Shown: positions 15,552 to 22,719, numbered from the stretch's first letter. The stretch is DNA of 24,883 nt from Ruminococcus sp. (GCA_014799675.1 JAAVHM010000112.1:1-24883); one strand, 5' to 3'. Notes: generated by a model from the letters alone, not told the origin. Translations and numbers: made by a program.

Positions 15552-16619
15552 ATGAGTTATACGGTAAAATTGCTGTTGGCAATATTGTTTTTTGTACTGA
15601 TATTTCGGGATTTTTTTAGTCTATTAAAGAAACTGAAAAGTACTTCCAACGGCAAAATAAAAGTAGTTGGGATATGCGTCCTGACGGTTTTGGCAACTGC
15701 GGCGGCTGTAATTTTGCTTACGCTGTTTGAGCTTTCGCTGCTTTTGGCGGTGCTTCTTGCGGCTTGGCTTTTCAGAAAAAAGCTGTCCGCTTTTGCAAAA
15801 AATACTTTGTGCAAAAAGAACGGAAAGCTTAAACTTGCAGGCGTTTCCGCGGCGGCGGTTTTCGCGTTGTGGTTCGGACTGGCTTTGTTTTACCGAACGG
15901 ATATCGGTATGCCAATAGGCGTGAAAAATTATCTGTACCACAAATACTGGGAGGAATTTGAAGTCTCGGGATTTTTCGGCGCGACTATCGCAGGACACCC
16001 AACAAATCAGCTTACCTGCTGTCCCAAAAACGGAGACCCTCAAACCGATTCATTCAATGTGGCACGGAAAAATACGCTTTCGGTCGGGAGTAGACTTTTT
16101 GCAAGCGATAATTATTACGGGGTGCTGATAAGAGAGGATTACGAGAATTATATTTCTACGTTTATTGACGATTATTTTGATGATTTTAAGGTGTATGCAC
16201 GTTTTGATTTCAGCGGATTGAGCAATGTTAAATATATGTCGGATTGCTTTGATAAAAGCACGTCTTTACAAAAATTCCTTTCATTTCAAAGTAATGAAGA
16301 TAATATAAGAGCGTGCAATACCGCAGATTTAACAATAATTTTAAACCATCAACCAAAGATAGAAGAAGAGGATTTAATTATTAGAGAAGTAACTGATATA
16401 TTTGAGAATTTAACAAATAATTTAAACTATGTGCGAATGGAGATAATCACCATAACAAATCAAGAATATTATAATTATAACAATATTAGCAGAAAACAAT
16501 TTTATAATATTCTTTATGATAAGAATAGCAGTGATTATATTTCAGGTATACGAAGTTTTGTTACAAATAGTAATAAAACTGAAGATATAGAAATAAGTGA
16601 TAATTTTTTCAAAGCTTAG
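15552..16619 (+). CDS. Membrane protein with AT-rich, unrelated-looking C-terminal domain
   Basis: 355 residues. Residues 1-115 contain about three hydrophobic helices separated by basic loops; two of the loops (LKKLKSTSNGKIKVVG and AKNTLCKKNGKLKLAG) resemble each other, which suggests an internal helix-loop duplication. The rest is a large hydrophilic domain, presumably extracytoplasmic. From about base 16130 the composition shifts sharply to AT-rich, with ATA, TTA, AGA and AAT/AAC-poor codon use unlike neighbouring genes. No family was recognised. AGGGGGT (15539-15545) and a near-consensus promoter precede the ATG. The shift suggests a replaced or imported C-terminal domain. Confidence 0.82.
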   Translation: MSYTVKLLLAILFFVLIFRDFFSLLKKLKSTSNGKIKVVGICVLTVLATAAAVILLTLFELSLLLAVLLAAWLFRKKLSAFAKNTLCKKNGKLKLAGVSAAAVFALWFGLALFYRTDIGMPIGVKNYLYHKYWEEFEVSGFFGATIAGHPTNQLTCCPKNGDPQTDSFNVARKNTLSVGSRLFASDNYYGVLIREDYENYISTFIDDYFDDFKVYARFDFSGLSNVKYMSDCFDKSTSLQKFLSFQSNEDNIRACNTADLTIILNHQPKIEEEDLIIREVTDIFENLTNNLNYVRMEIITITNQEYYNYNNISRKQFYNILYDKNSSDYISGIRSFVTNSNKTEDIEISDNFFKA

Positions 16620-16674
16620 TGTAAAAAATATCTGCAAATAAACAAAATCAACAGACAATAAAAAAGGAGTTTTT

Positions 16675-16716
16675 ATGGAATACAAAAACATCGCCTATAG
16701 GCATACGCTTTTCTGA
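16675..16716 (+). CDS. Possible 13-residue leader/remnant ORF before prfB
   Basis: AAGGAG (16664-16669) precedes an ATG opening MEYKNIAYRHTLF and a TGA stop. Spacing of 5 nt is acceptable. It could be an upstream leader peptide, the remnant of a lost gene, or chance. The surrounding 132-bp gap is AT-rich and otherwise empty apart from the prfB ribosome site. Confidence 0.3.
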   Translation: MEYKNIAYRHTLF

Positions 16717-16766
16717 CAAATCATAAAAATACGAAAAAACTTATTATTGATTTGGAGGAATTTATT

Positions 16767-17891
16767 ATGTTATTACTTGACGAACTTCGTGTGGAGCTTG
16801 AGGGCTACCGCAAGGATATGAAAGAGCTTTACGAAATTTTAGACATTGACAAGGCAAAGTCGGAAATTGCCGAATTGCAGGAGCAGTCTGGCAGGGACGG
16901 CTTCTGGGACGATATTGAAAATTCCCAGAAGGTCATGCAGACCATAAAACACCACGAGGCTACCATTGAAAGCTACAGCAAGCTGAACGAAAAGCTTGAG
17001 GACGCTCTCACCATGATAGAGCTTGCCATGGAGGAAGAGGACGACGAGGATACCGCTATGGAAATCAAGCGGGACGCCGACCACTTCAAAAAAGAACTGG
17101 AGGCTATGAAGCTTACCACCCTGCTCACAGGCGAGTACGACAGCAAGAACGCCATTCTCACGTTCCACGCGGGGGCAGGCGGCACGGAGGCGCAGGACTG
17201 GGCGCAGATGCTTTTCCGTATGTACAATATGTGGGCGGAAAGCCACGGCTTTAAGGTCACAACTCTTGACTATCTTGACGGTGAGGAAGCGGGACTTAAA
17301 TCGGCTTCCCTGCTTATTGAGGGACTGAACGCTTACGGCTTTTTGAAGTCGGAAATGGGCGTTCACCGTCTTGTGCGGGTTTCTCCATTTGACAGCTCGG
17401 GTCGTCGGCATACTTCCTTTGCTTCTCTTGAAGTAATGCCCGAAATGACCGAGGCGGACACAAACATAGAAATACGTCCCGAGGACTTGGAAATCGACTT
17501 CTACCGTGCAAGCGGCGCAGGCGGTCAAAAGGTAAACAAGACCTCCTCGGCGGTACGTCTTACACACATTCCAACGGGGATAGTGGTTTCCTGTCAGACA
17601 CAGCGAAGCCAGTACCAGAACAAGGATTACGCCATGAAAATGCTTATGTCAAAGCTTGTTGAGATAAAGGAGCGCGAGCATCTGGAAAAGATCGAGGACA
17701 TCAAGGGCGTCCAGAAAGAGATAGCATGGGGCGCGCAGATACGTTCCTATGTTTTCATGCCCTACACCCTTGCTAAAGACCACCGCACAAGCTTTGAAAA
17801 CGGAAATATCGGCGCTGTTATGGACGGCGATCTTGACGGGTTTATCAATGCTTATCTGACGGCGCTGTCGCACGGTACTTTGCAGAAATAA
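16767..17891 (+). CDS. prfB: Peptide chain release factor 2, single-frame
   Basis: RF2 recognises UGA and UAA stop codons and triggers peptide release. The 374-residue protein has the RF2 anticodon-like tripeptide SPF at 206-208 and the universal GGQ at 252-254 (in SGAGGQKVNKTSSAV). A helical, acidic domain I precedes them. In most bacteria prfB carries a programmed +1 frameshift (CUU UGA C) near codon 25; here the corresponding place reads through as LYEILDIDKAK in one frame with no stop, so autoregulation by frameshifting is absent. Start ATG 16767 has GGAGGA at 16754-16759; a TTG at 16752 is in frame but overlaps that site. Confidence 0.97.
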   Translation: MLLLDELRVELEGYRKDMKELYEILDIDKAKSEIAELQEQSGRDGFWDDIENSQKVMQTIKHHEATIESYSKLNEKLEDALTMIELAMEEEDDEDTAMEIKRDADHFKKELEAMKLTTLLTGEYDSKNAILTFHAGAGGTEAQDWAQMLFRMYNMWAESHGFKVTTLDYLDGEEAGLKSASLLIEGLNAYGFLKSEMGVHRLVRVSPFDSSGRRHTSFASLEVMPEMTEADTNIEIRPEDLEIDFYRASGAGGQKVNKTSSAVRLTHIPTGIVVSCQTQRSQYQNKDYAMKMLMSKLVEIKEREHLEKIEDIKGVQKEIAWGAQIRSYVFMPYTLAKDHRTSFENGNIGAVMDGDLDGFINAYLTALSHGTLQK

Positions 17892-17907
17892 GCGGGGAAC
17901 GCCCCGC
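17892..17907 (+). other. GC-rich hairpin after prfB
   Basis: GCGGGG/CCCCGC with loop AACG starts directly after the stop. It lacks a T-run, so it could protect the 3' end or pause polymerase, but is not a standard terminator. Confidence 0.45.
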
Positions 17908-17956
17908 GGCGAGTGTCACCCCTACATTTAAAAATAGGTTATATTTACTGTACTAA

Positions 17957-17972
17957 GCCCCCTCAAGGGGGC
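17957..17972 (+). other. GC-rich hairpin in prfB-downstream gap
   Basis: GCCCCC/GGGGGC with a TCAA tetraloop is a perfect stem, 39 bp before the next ATG. It is not followed by a T-run. Confidence 0.45.
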
Positions 17973-18010
17973 GGGTAAATTTAATTTAAAAAAGTTACTA
18001 TGGTGATAAA

Positions 18011-19048
18011 ATGTATAAAAAGACAAATGACGGCTATCGGGAATTGTCTGATATATTTGGGCTGTTTTATAATGATGTACCAAGCGCCTTTGAGGTCATA
18101 AATACAAGCCGCGGCGACGCGGATTTCCGAGAGACTGTTATTGCAGAATTTGAAACAGGCGAAAAATCCGTTTTAAAGCTTGCCGACAATGATTTTACTT
18201 TCCCCGAAAAAATAGAAATGTGGCGGAGGACTTCCGAGGAATACCGAAAGGCAGGGTATTACTGCCCGAAAATTTTTCCCGATAAAACGGGAAGTTACCC
18301 TGTTGTGCAGTATAAGGGACATAGCTGTATTTCCTATGCGGAGGAATTTTCACCGTACCGTCCCGCAGAATACCGTTCGGAGAACGCTTCCGAAGAAATA
18401 TCTGCGGCGGAATATGAAAAGGAAGCGTGGATAATGACTGCGAAAATAGCTTCAAAATATTTTTCGTACACCGATTATCCGTCGGCATATTGCCTTTTTG
18501 AAACCTTTTGTCCAAGCGATAAAACCGACGAGGTTTTAGAAAATGCTTTGGAGTGGAAAAAGTACGCGCAGACCCTGCCCGAAGAATTTCGTCCGCAGAC
18601 AGAACGCATATGGCGGCTCTGGACGGAAAACCGAAAAAAGCTGGAGACTGTTTACAAAAAACTTCCCACTTCTGTTTTTCAGGCTGATCTGAACTCAACA
18701 AATATATTGCTTGACGGGTCGGGGAAATTTGTCGGCGTATATGATTTCAACCTTTGCGGCAAAGATGTTTTTCTTAATTATTTGTTTCGGGAAACGTTTT
18801 ATGATGATTATAAAAAGGAACTGGACGCAATTTTTCGCCGCTTGAAAATTGTCGGAGAATACTACCGTTTTTCGGAGGATGAAAAGCAGGCGGCGTTAAT
18901 GCTGTACCGCTGTCTGAAGCCCTTGTGGTGCAATAAGCTTGAAAGGTTAAAGAAGCTTGAAAACGATACGGCGGCTGTCGGGGCATATCTTAATGAAACG
19001 GAACGCTCCTTGACAGAGGATATTGATTTTGTGCTTTATATGAATTAA
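18011..19048 (+). CDS. Aminoglycoside phosphotransferase-like kinase
   Basis: 345 residues with the layout of APH/choline-kinase-like enzymes. The N-lobe shows the AEFETGEKSVLKL strand with a Lys in the position of the ATP-binding lysine. The catalytic-loop motif, normally HxDxxxxN, reads Gln224-Ala-Asp226...Asn231 (VFQADLNSTNIL), and the metal-binding Asp245 follows in VYDFN. The catalytic Asp and Asn are intact while the His is Gln. The substrate is unknown and may be a sugar, amino alcohol or antibiotic. The start has only a weak ribosome site (GGTGAT, 18002-18007). The gene stands alone between prfB and a lipoprotein gene. Confidence 0.8.
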   Translation: MYKKTNDGYRELSDIFGLFYNDVPSAFEVINTSRGDADFRETVIAEFETGEKSVLKLADNDFTFPEKIEMWRRTSEEYRKAGYYCPKIFPDKTGSYPVVQYKGHSCISYAEEFSPYRPAEYRSENASEEISAAEYEKEAWIMTAKIASKYFSYTDYPSAYCLFETFCPSDKTDEVLENALEWKKYAQTLPEEFRPQTERIWRLWTENRKKLETVYKKLPTSVFQADLNSTNILLDGSGKFVGVYDFNLCGKDVFLNYLFRETFYDDYKKELDAIFRRLKIVGEYYRFSEDEKQAALMLYRCLKPLWCNKLERLKKLENDTAAVGAYLNETERSLTEDIDFVLYMN

Positions 19049-19093
19049 GAAAAATTTCAAGCTGTATGCGAAAGATATGGTGATTCGCCAAAA

Positions 19094-19141
19094 TGTAACC
19101 TTTAAGCCTTTTTGTAACCAAATTGTAATCGGATTGTAACC
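19094..19141 (+). promoter_or_regulatory. Phased TGTAACC direct repeats (putative operator)
   Basis: TGTAACC boxes start at 19094, 19113 and 19135, and TGTAATC at 19124. The last three are spaced exactly 11 bp, and the array ends 9 bp before the -35 element of the lipoprotein promoter. This is the layout of OmpR/PhoB-family response regulator sites. Confidence 0.5.
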
Positions 19142-19150
19142 TCTCTGTTG

Positions 19151-19179
19151 TTGCTTTTTGCCATAATTTGTGGTATAAT
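19151..19179 (+). promoter_or_regulatory. Sigma-A promoter with weak -35
   Basis: TTGCTT (19151-19156), 17 bp, TATAAT (19174-19179). The imperfect -35 with direct repeats upstream suits an activated promoter. Confidence 0.7.
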
Positions 19180-19206
19180 TTAAAAAAACAACAGGGAGGT
19201 CTTTCT

Positions 19207-20001
19207 ATGAAAAAACGTTTTTGGGCAGTGCTCGCTGTACTTTTGTGCATGACAGGGTGTCAGGGCAATGTTGGTGCGGGTCAGGCTGATACAGCACAGG
19301 TAGCAGCGGAAAGTCAGCAGACCACATCAGAAGTTACTACAGAGCAAACAAGTAAAATTATTGAAACGACAACGTCAACAACTGCTGCGGAAGAAGTATC
19401 GGCAGATATTGCTGTATCAAGGGAATATGAATTTGACTTGGATAAATTTCTCGAAAATGGCAAACATGACGTATTCTTATTGAGAAATGAGCTTGACTTT
19501 TTAAGCGACGAGCAGTACGATACCTATATAAAAGCTTTGATATTCGTTGATTATTTAGGAAATTCATCTGTAGTGTCAACAGATAGTAAGTCATTGCATT
19601 TTATTAATGAAAACGGAGAGATAAGCAAAAGCCTAATCAGCAATGAATCGGATACGGTACAAATTTATCCGTACTATTATATATCCACGTATAAAAGTTT
19701 TTATGAATATTTACAATCGGTATTTACACAGGACGCAGTTGATGAAATTATGTCTGATGAACGTTTTTTTACGTTCGGCGACGAACTGTATTTTAAATGG
19801 CAAGATAGCGGAGGAATGGTGTATTTTGACGACAGCGAATACAACGTTATCGAGGAAAATGACAGTGAGATAGCATTTGAATATACGGCTCATAAGTTAA
19901 TCAATAGCGAGGAATGGGTATGTACTCGCAAAACCAAACTGATACATACAGACAACGGCTGGCGTTCAGAATTTTTTAAGAATTTATATAGTGAAAAATA
20001 G
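19207..20001 (+). CDS. Predicted lipoprotein with Thr/Ser-rich linker
   Basis: 264 residues. The signal peptide MKKRFWAVLAVLLCMTGC ends in lipobox MTGC with the lipidated Cys18. A low-complexity T/S/E/Q-rich linker follows (about 20-65), then an acidic folded domain of about 190 residues rich in Tyr, Asp and Glu, with no family recognised. The protein should sit on the outer surface. GGGAGG (19194-19199) fixes the start at ATG 19207. The gene has its own promoter with phased repeats upstream, and ttcA follows by 26 bp, so ttcA may be partly transcribed from here. Confidence 0.88.
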   Translation: MKKRFWAVLAVLLCMTGCQGNVGAGQADTAQVAAESQQTTSEVTTEQTSKIIETTTSTTAAEEVSADIAVSREYEFDLDKFLENGKHDVFLLRNELDFLSDEQYDTYIKALIFVDYLGNSSVVSTDSKSLHFINENGEISKSLISNESDTVQIYPYYYISTYKSFYEYLQSVFTQDAVDEIMSDERFFTFGDELYFKWQDSGGMVYFDDSEYNVIEENDSEIAFEYTAHKLINSEEWVCTRKTKLIHTDNGWRSEFFKNLYSEK

Positions 20002-20027
20002 CTTTTATTTTAAAGGAGCATTAAAAA

Positions 20028-20777
20028 ATGCAAAAAATACTCGGCTATATGCGAAAAGCAATACAGGAATTCGATCTGATACAGGACGGCGACAAAATTG
20101 CCGTGGGGGTCTCGGGGGGCAAGGACAGCCTTGTGCTTTTAAAGGGACTTTTTATGCTGAAACGCTTTATCGGCATTGATTACGACATTGCGGCGGTAAC
20201 TCTCGACCCCCGTTTCGGCGGCGTGGACGGGGACTATTCCTCCGTTGAAAAAATGTGCGGGGAAATGGGTATCGAATTTAAGCTTATCCGCACCGATATC
20301 GGGGAAATTGTTTTCAGCGTCCGCAAGGAGACAAACCCCTGCAGTCTTTGCGCGCGAATGAGACGGGGCGCGCTCCACGACGCCGCAAAGGAATTAGGCT
20401 GTAATAAAATCGCTCTGGGACACAACTATGAGGACGTGGTGGAGACCTTTATCATGAACCTTTTCAACGAGGGCAGGATAGGCTGTTTTTCGCCGAAAAG
20501 CTATCTCTCCCGAAAGGATCTAACGCTGATACGTCCGCTGGTGTTCGCTCCCGAAAAGCAGATAAAGTCCGCCGCAAACCGAAACGGACTTGATGTGGTG
20601 AAATCAAAATGTCCCGCGGACGGTCACACCTCCCGCGAGAAAACCAAGCAGTTCCTTGCGGAGAGGGACAAGATAGACAAGGGCTTCTCCGACCGAATTT
20701 TCGGCGCAATGCGGAGGGCGAACGTGGATAGGTGGGGCGGCAAAGAGTTCCCCCCGAAAGAGCCGCAGGAAAATTAA
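20028..20777 (+). CDS. ttcA: TtcA-family tRNA 2-thiolation enzyme
   Basis: A 249-residue PP-loop ATPase of the TtcA/TtuA family, which adenylates a tRNA base carbonyl and inserts sulfur (s2C32 in TtcA). The PP-loop is SGGKDS (29-34). Cys105 and Cys108 (PCSLC) and Cys195 (KSKCPADGHTSR) are the three expected ligands of a [4Fe-4S] cluster. LGHNYEDVVETFIMNL is the second conserved block. AAAGGAG (20012-20018) precedes the ATG. It is followed by a strong bidirectional terminator. The tRNA position modified is inferred from family. Confidence 0.9.
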   Translation: MQKILGYMRKAIQEFDLIQDGDKIAVGVSGGKDSLVLLKGLFMLKRFIGIDYDIAAVTLDPRFGGVDGDYSSVEKMCGEMGIEFKLIRTDIGEIVFSVRKETNPCSLCARMRRGALHDAAKELGCNKIALGHNYEDVVETFIMNLFNEGRIGCFSPKSYLSRKDLTLIRPLVFAPEKQIKSAANRNGLDVVKSKCPADGHTSREKTKQFLAERDKIDKGFSDRIFGAMRRANVDRWGGKEFPPKEPQEN

Positions 20778-20793
20778 AAATAAGCATATTATT

Positions 20794-20841
20794 AAACAGT
20801 ACGTATATTACAAAGTGTAATATACGTACTGTTTTATTTTT
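20794..20841. terminator. Bidirectional Rho-independent terminator
   Basis: An 18-bp perfect inverted repeat (20794-20811 with 20817-20834, loop AAAGT) with a T-rich run on the plus strand side. It separates ttcA from the convergent XRE gene, whose stop codon overlaps it. Confidence 0.92.
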
Positions 20842-21169
20842 CTATCAGTTCCGCAATAGCTTTCAAAAGCTCCGCAGTACGGCTTTTATCACCGCTTTCA
20901 AGGCTTTCTGCGATTTCAAGTATGCGCTGCTGCTTTTCGGTAAGCTCCCCGCGGGAAAATCCCTTTTTGCTGTTGGTAAGTCCCGCAATATAGTCAAGGC
21001 TCACGCCGTAAAATTTTGCAAGAGCAATTGCACGCTCAAAGGGAATTTCCGCATGACCAAGCTCGTATTTTCCATAGTGCTGTGAGGAAGTCCCCAAGTA
21101 CTCGGCGATTTCCTGCTGGGTCTTGTCGCTGTCCTCACGCAAGTCCTTTATTCTGTTGTATTTAGCCAT
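20834..21169 (-). CDS. XRE-family transcriptional regulator
   Basis: About 111 residues. Residues 4-60 are a Cro/CI-type helix-turn-helix (RIKDLREDSDKTQQEIAEYLG, with recognition helix SSQHYGKYELGHAEIPFERAIALAKFYGVSLDYIAGLT), followed by a helical, charged C-terminal tail that may dimerise. ATG at 21169 is preferred: GAGGTG lies 6 nt upstream, while a GTG at 21178 overlaps it. The gene is divergent from a 30-codon hydrophobic peptide ORF, and inverted half-sites TCTGATTA/TAATCAGA lie in the intervening region, which it could bind to control both. Confidence 0.92.
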   Translation of the reverse strand: MAKYNRIKDLREDSDKTQQEIAEYLGTSSQHYGKYELGHAEIPFERAIALAKFYGVSLDYIAGLTNSKKGFSRGELTEKQQRILEIAESLESGDKSRTAELLKAIAELIEK

Positions 21170-21217
21170 ATGTGACACCTCGTTTTTGTTTATTGTACCA
21201 CATTAAGCTGAAATATA

Positions 21218-21246
21218 TTGATTTTTGTGTCTGATTATAGTATAAT
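21218..21246 (+). promoter_or_regulatory. Sigma-A promoter of small peptide ORF
   Basis: TTGATT (21218-21223), 17 bp, TATAAT (21241-21246). Inverted 8-bp half-sites TCTGATTA (21230-21237) and TAATCAGA (21263-21270) lie on either side of the -10 element. Confidence 0.65.
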
Positions 21247-21292
21247 ATCAAATATAAGTGCTTAATCAGATACAAACGGAGGTAATTACATA

Positions 21293-21385
21293 ATGGTAAT
21301 TTTAGTTATAATTATTATAAAAATTACTATAAGTATAATAATATGGGGATTTGTCGCTTTGTCGGAGTATGATATGCATAAATAA
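21293..21385 (+). CDS. 30-residue hydrophobic membrane peptide
   Basis: An ATG with GGAGG (21278-21282) ten nt upstream opens a 30-codon frame: an Ile/Val-rich stretch of about 22 residues (MVILVIIIIKITISIII, then WGFVALS) and a polar end EYDMHK. It reads as a single membrane-spanning helix. It has its own near-consensus promoter, is divergent from an XRE regulator, and ends one base before the fba terminator hairpin. Small hydrophobic peptides in such positions include type I toxins, membrane-modulating peptides and signalling peptides; which applies cannot be decided. The high AT content means chance coding is possible. Confidence 0.5.
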   Translation: MVILVIIIIKITISIIIWGFVALSEYDMHK

Positions 21386-21413
21386 AAATGCTCCCGAAAT
21401 CTCGGGAGCATTT
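21386..21413. terminator. Terminator of fba (minus strand), perfect hairpin
   Basis: AAATGCTCCCGA and TCGGGAGCATTT (12 bp each, loop AATC). On the minus strand the stem is followed by TTTTTATTT, ideal for fba; on the plus strand it closes the small peptide ORF with a weaker T-run. Confidence 0.9.
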
Positions 21414-21432
21414 GAATTTTATATTTACAAAA

Positions 21433-22302
21433 TTATGCCTTGTTGATAGAACCGAACAGTTCCATTTTCTCCTTAACGGTAGCCTTGATAGCGTCGAAGC
21501 CGGGAGCGAGAAGCTTTCTGGGGTCGAAGCCCTTGCCCTGCTGATCCTTGCCCTCTTCAACATACTTTCTTGTAGCAGCCTGGAATGCGAGCTGGCACTC
21601 GGTATTAACGTTGATCTTAGCAACGCCGAGAGAGATAGCTTTCTTGATCATATCCTCGGGGATACCTGTTCCGCCGTGGAGTACGAGAGGCATATCGCCG
21701 ACCTTTTCCTTAACAGCAGCAAGTGTGTCAAAGGAAAGACCTGCCCAGTTCTCGGGGTACTTGCCGTGAATGTTGCCGATACCTGCCGCAAGCATTGTAA
21801 CGCCAAGGTCTGCGATCTGCTTGCACTCGTTGGGATCGGCACATTCGCCTGCGCCGATAACGCCGTCCTCTTCGCCTCCGATAGAGCCTACCTCGGCTTC
21901 AAGGGAAATTCCCAGAACGTCGCAGGTGTTTACCAAAGCGGTTGTCTTGGCAATATTTTCCTCAATGGGATAATGTGAACCGTCGAACATGATAGAGGAG
22001 AAGCCTGCGTTGATACAAGCCTTTGCGCCCTCAAATGTACCGTGGTCAAGGTGGAGAGCAACGGGGACTGTGATGTTCAGTTCTTCGAGCATACCCTCAA
22101 CCATGCCTACAACGGTCTTGTAGCCGCACATATACTTGCCTGCGCCCTCGGAAACACCGAGAATAACAGGGGACTTAAGCTCCTGTGCCGTAAGGAGGAT
22201 AGCCTTGGTCCATTCAAGGTTGTTGATGTTGAACTGACCTACAGCGTACTTTCCGTCGCGGGCTTTGTTCAGCATATCTTTTGCAGAAACGAGTCTTGAC
22301 AT
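21433..22302 (-). CDS. fba: Class II fructose-bisphosphate aldolase
   Basis: Cleaves fructose 1,6-bisphosphate to dihydroxyacetone phosphate and glyceraldehyde 3-phosphate in glycolysis (reversible). The 289-residue protein has the zinc/catalytic motifs in order: LHLDHG (Asp86 catalytic, His87 Zn), EAEVGSIGG, GNIHGKY (His179 Zn) and LHGGTGIP (His209 Zn). VNVNTE-type phosphate loop appears as KINVNTECQ. The start at 22302 (MSRLVSAKDML) matches family N-termini and has GAAAGGA at 22312-22318 (9 nt away); an ATG at 22311 abuts that site. It is monocistronic, with its own promoter and terminator. Confidence 0.97.
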   Translation of the reverse strand: MSRLVSAKDMLNKARDGKYAVGQFNINNLEWTKAILLTAQELKSPVILGVSEGAGKYMCGYKTVVGMVEGMLEELNITVPVALHLDHGTFEGAKACINAGFSSIMFDGSHYPIEENIAKTTALVNTCDVLGISLEAEVGSIGGEEDGVIGAGECADPNECKQIADLGVTMLAAGIGNIHGKYPENWAGLSFDTLAAVKEKVGDMPLVLHGGTGIPEDMIKKAISLGVAKINVNTECQLAFQAATRKYVEEGKDQQGKGFDPRKLLAPGFDAIKATVKEKMELFGSINKA

Positions 22303-22370
22303 AATAAACATTCCTTTCAGTGGGAAAAATTTCCGTCCGTGGGAAACTTCCCGATAATCAATATATATTC

Positions 22371-22399
22371 ATTATACAATATATGCCTGAAAAATGCAA
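22371..22399 (-). promoter_or_regulatory. Sigma-A promoter of fba
   Basis: On the minus strand: TTGCAT (22394-22399), 17-bp spacer, TATAAT (22371-22376). The about 60-nt leader between it and the start carries two imperfect palindromes (GGGAAAAATTTCC 22322-22334 and GGGAAACTTCCC 22341-22352). Confidence 0.8.
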
Positions 22400-22446
22400 G
22401 TATTTTGGTTAAATTTATGCAAAAAATTTATTTTTGGGAAAAGCAC

Positions 22447-22719
22447 TTAAAACAGGTCGCTGTGAGTGCCTGTTCTGAAAAGGTGCAGAATATGGTTTTC
22501 ATCGTCAACACAATAGATCAACAGCCAGTCCGAAGCAATATGACATTCTTTGAATCCTGCATAATTTCCGCTTAAATTGTGGTCTTTGCTTTTATTTGGC
22601 AAGGCTGCGGGCTTTGCAAGTGTATCTACAATCTCTTCAAGCAAATTTAAGTCATATCTTCGCTTTAGAATAAGCTTCAGATCCTTTTGAAATTTGTTTG
22701 ACATTACAATATTATACAT
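22447..22719 (-). CDS. YafQ-type RelE/ParE-superfamily toxin (mRNA interferase)
   Basis: A 90-residue type II toxin. By analogy with E. coli YafQ, a ribosome-dependent endoribonuclease, all the expected functional residues are there: His47 (KDH), His60 (ECH), Asp64-Trp65 (SDW), His86 (GTH) and the terminal Phe90. The typical RxGTHxxLF ending is present. The gene starts at ATG 22719, overlapping the antitoxin stop by 8 bp, so translation is coupled and antitoxin-first. An in-frame TTG at 22728 is an unlikely alternative. The toxin looks intact. Confidence 0.92.
   Translation of the reverse strand: MYNIVMSNKFQKDLKLILKRRYDLNLLEEIVDTLAKPAALPNKSKDHNLSGNYAGFKECHIASDWLLIYCVDDENHILHLFRTGTHSDLF

Noticed and set aside
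16839..17567. Minus-strand open frame of about 242 codons inside prfB
   Set aside because: Antisense shadow of a clearly conserved gene, without start signals.
17892..17972. Two GC-rich hairpins as terminators of prfB
   Set aside because: Stems are strong but no T-run follows either; kept as hairpins only.
21388..21978. Plus-strand frame opposite fba
   Set aside because: Overlaps the terminator and the conserved aldolase; no ribosome site.
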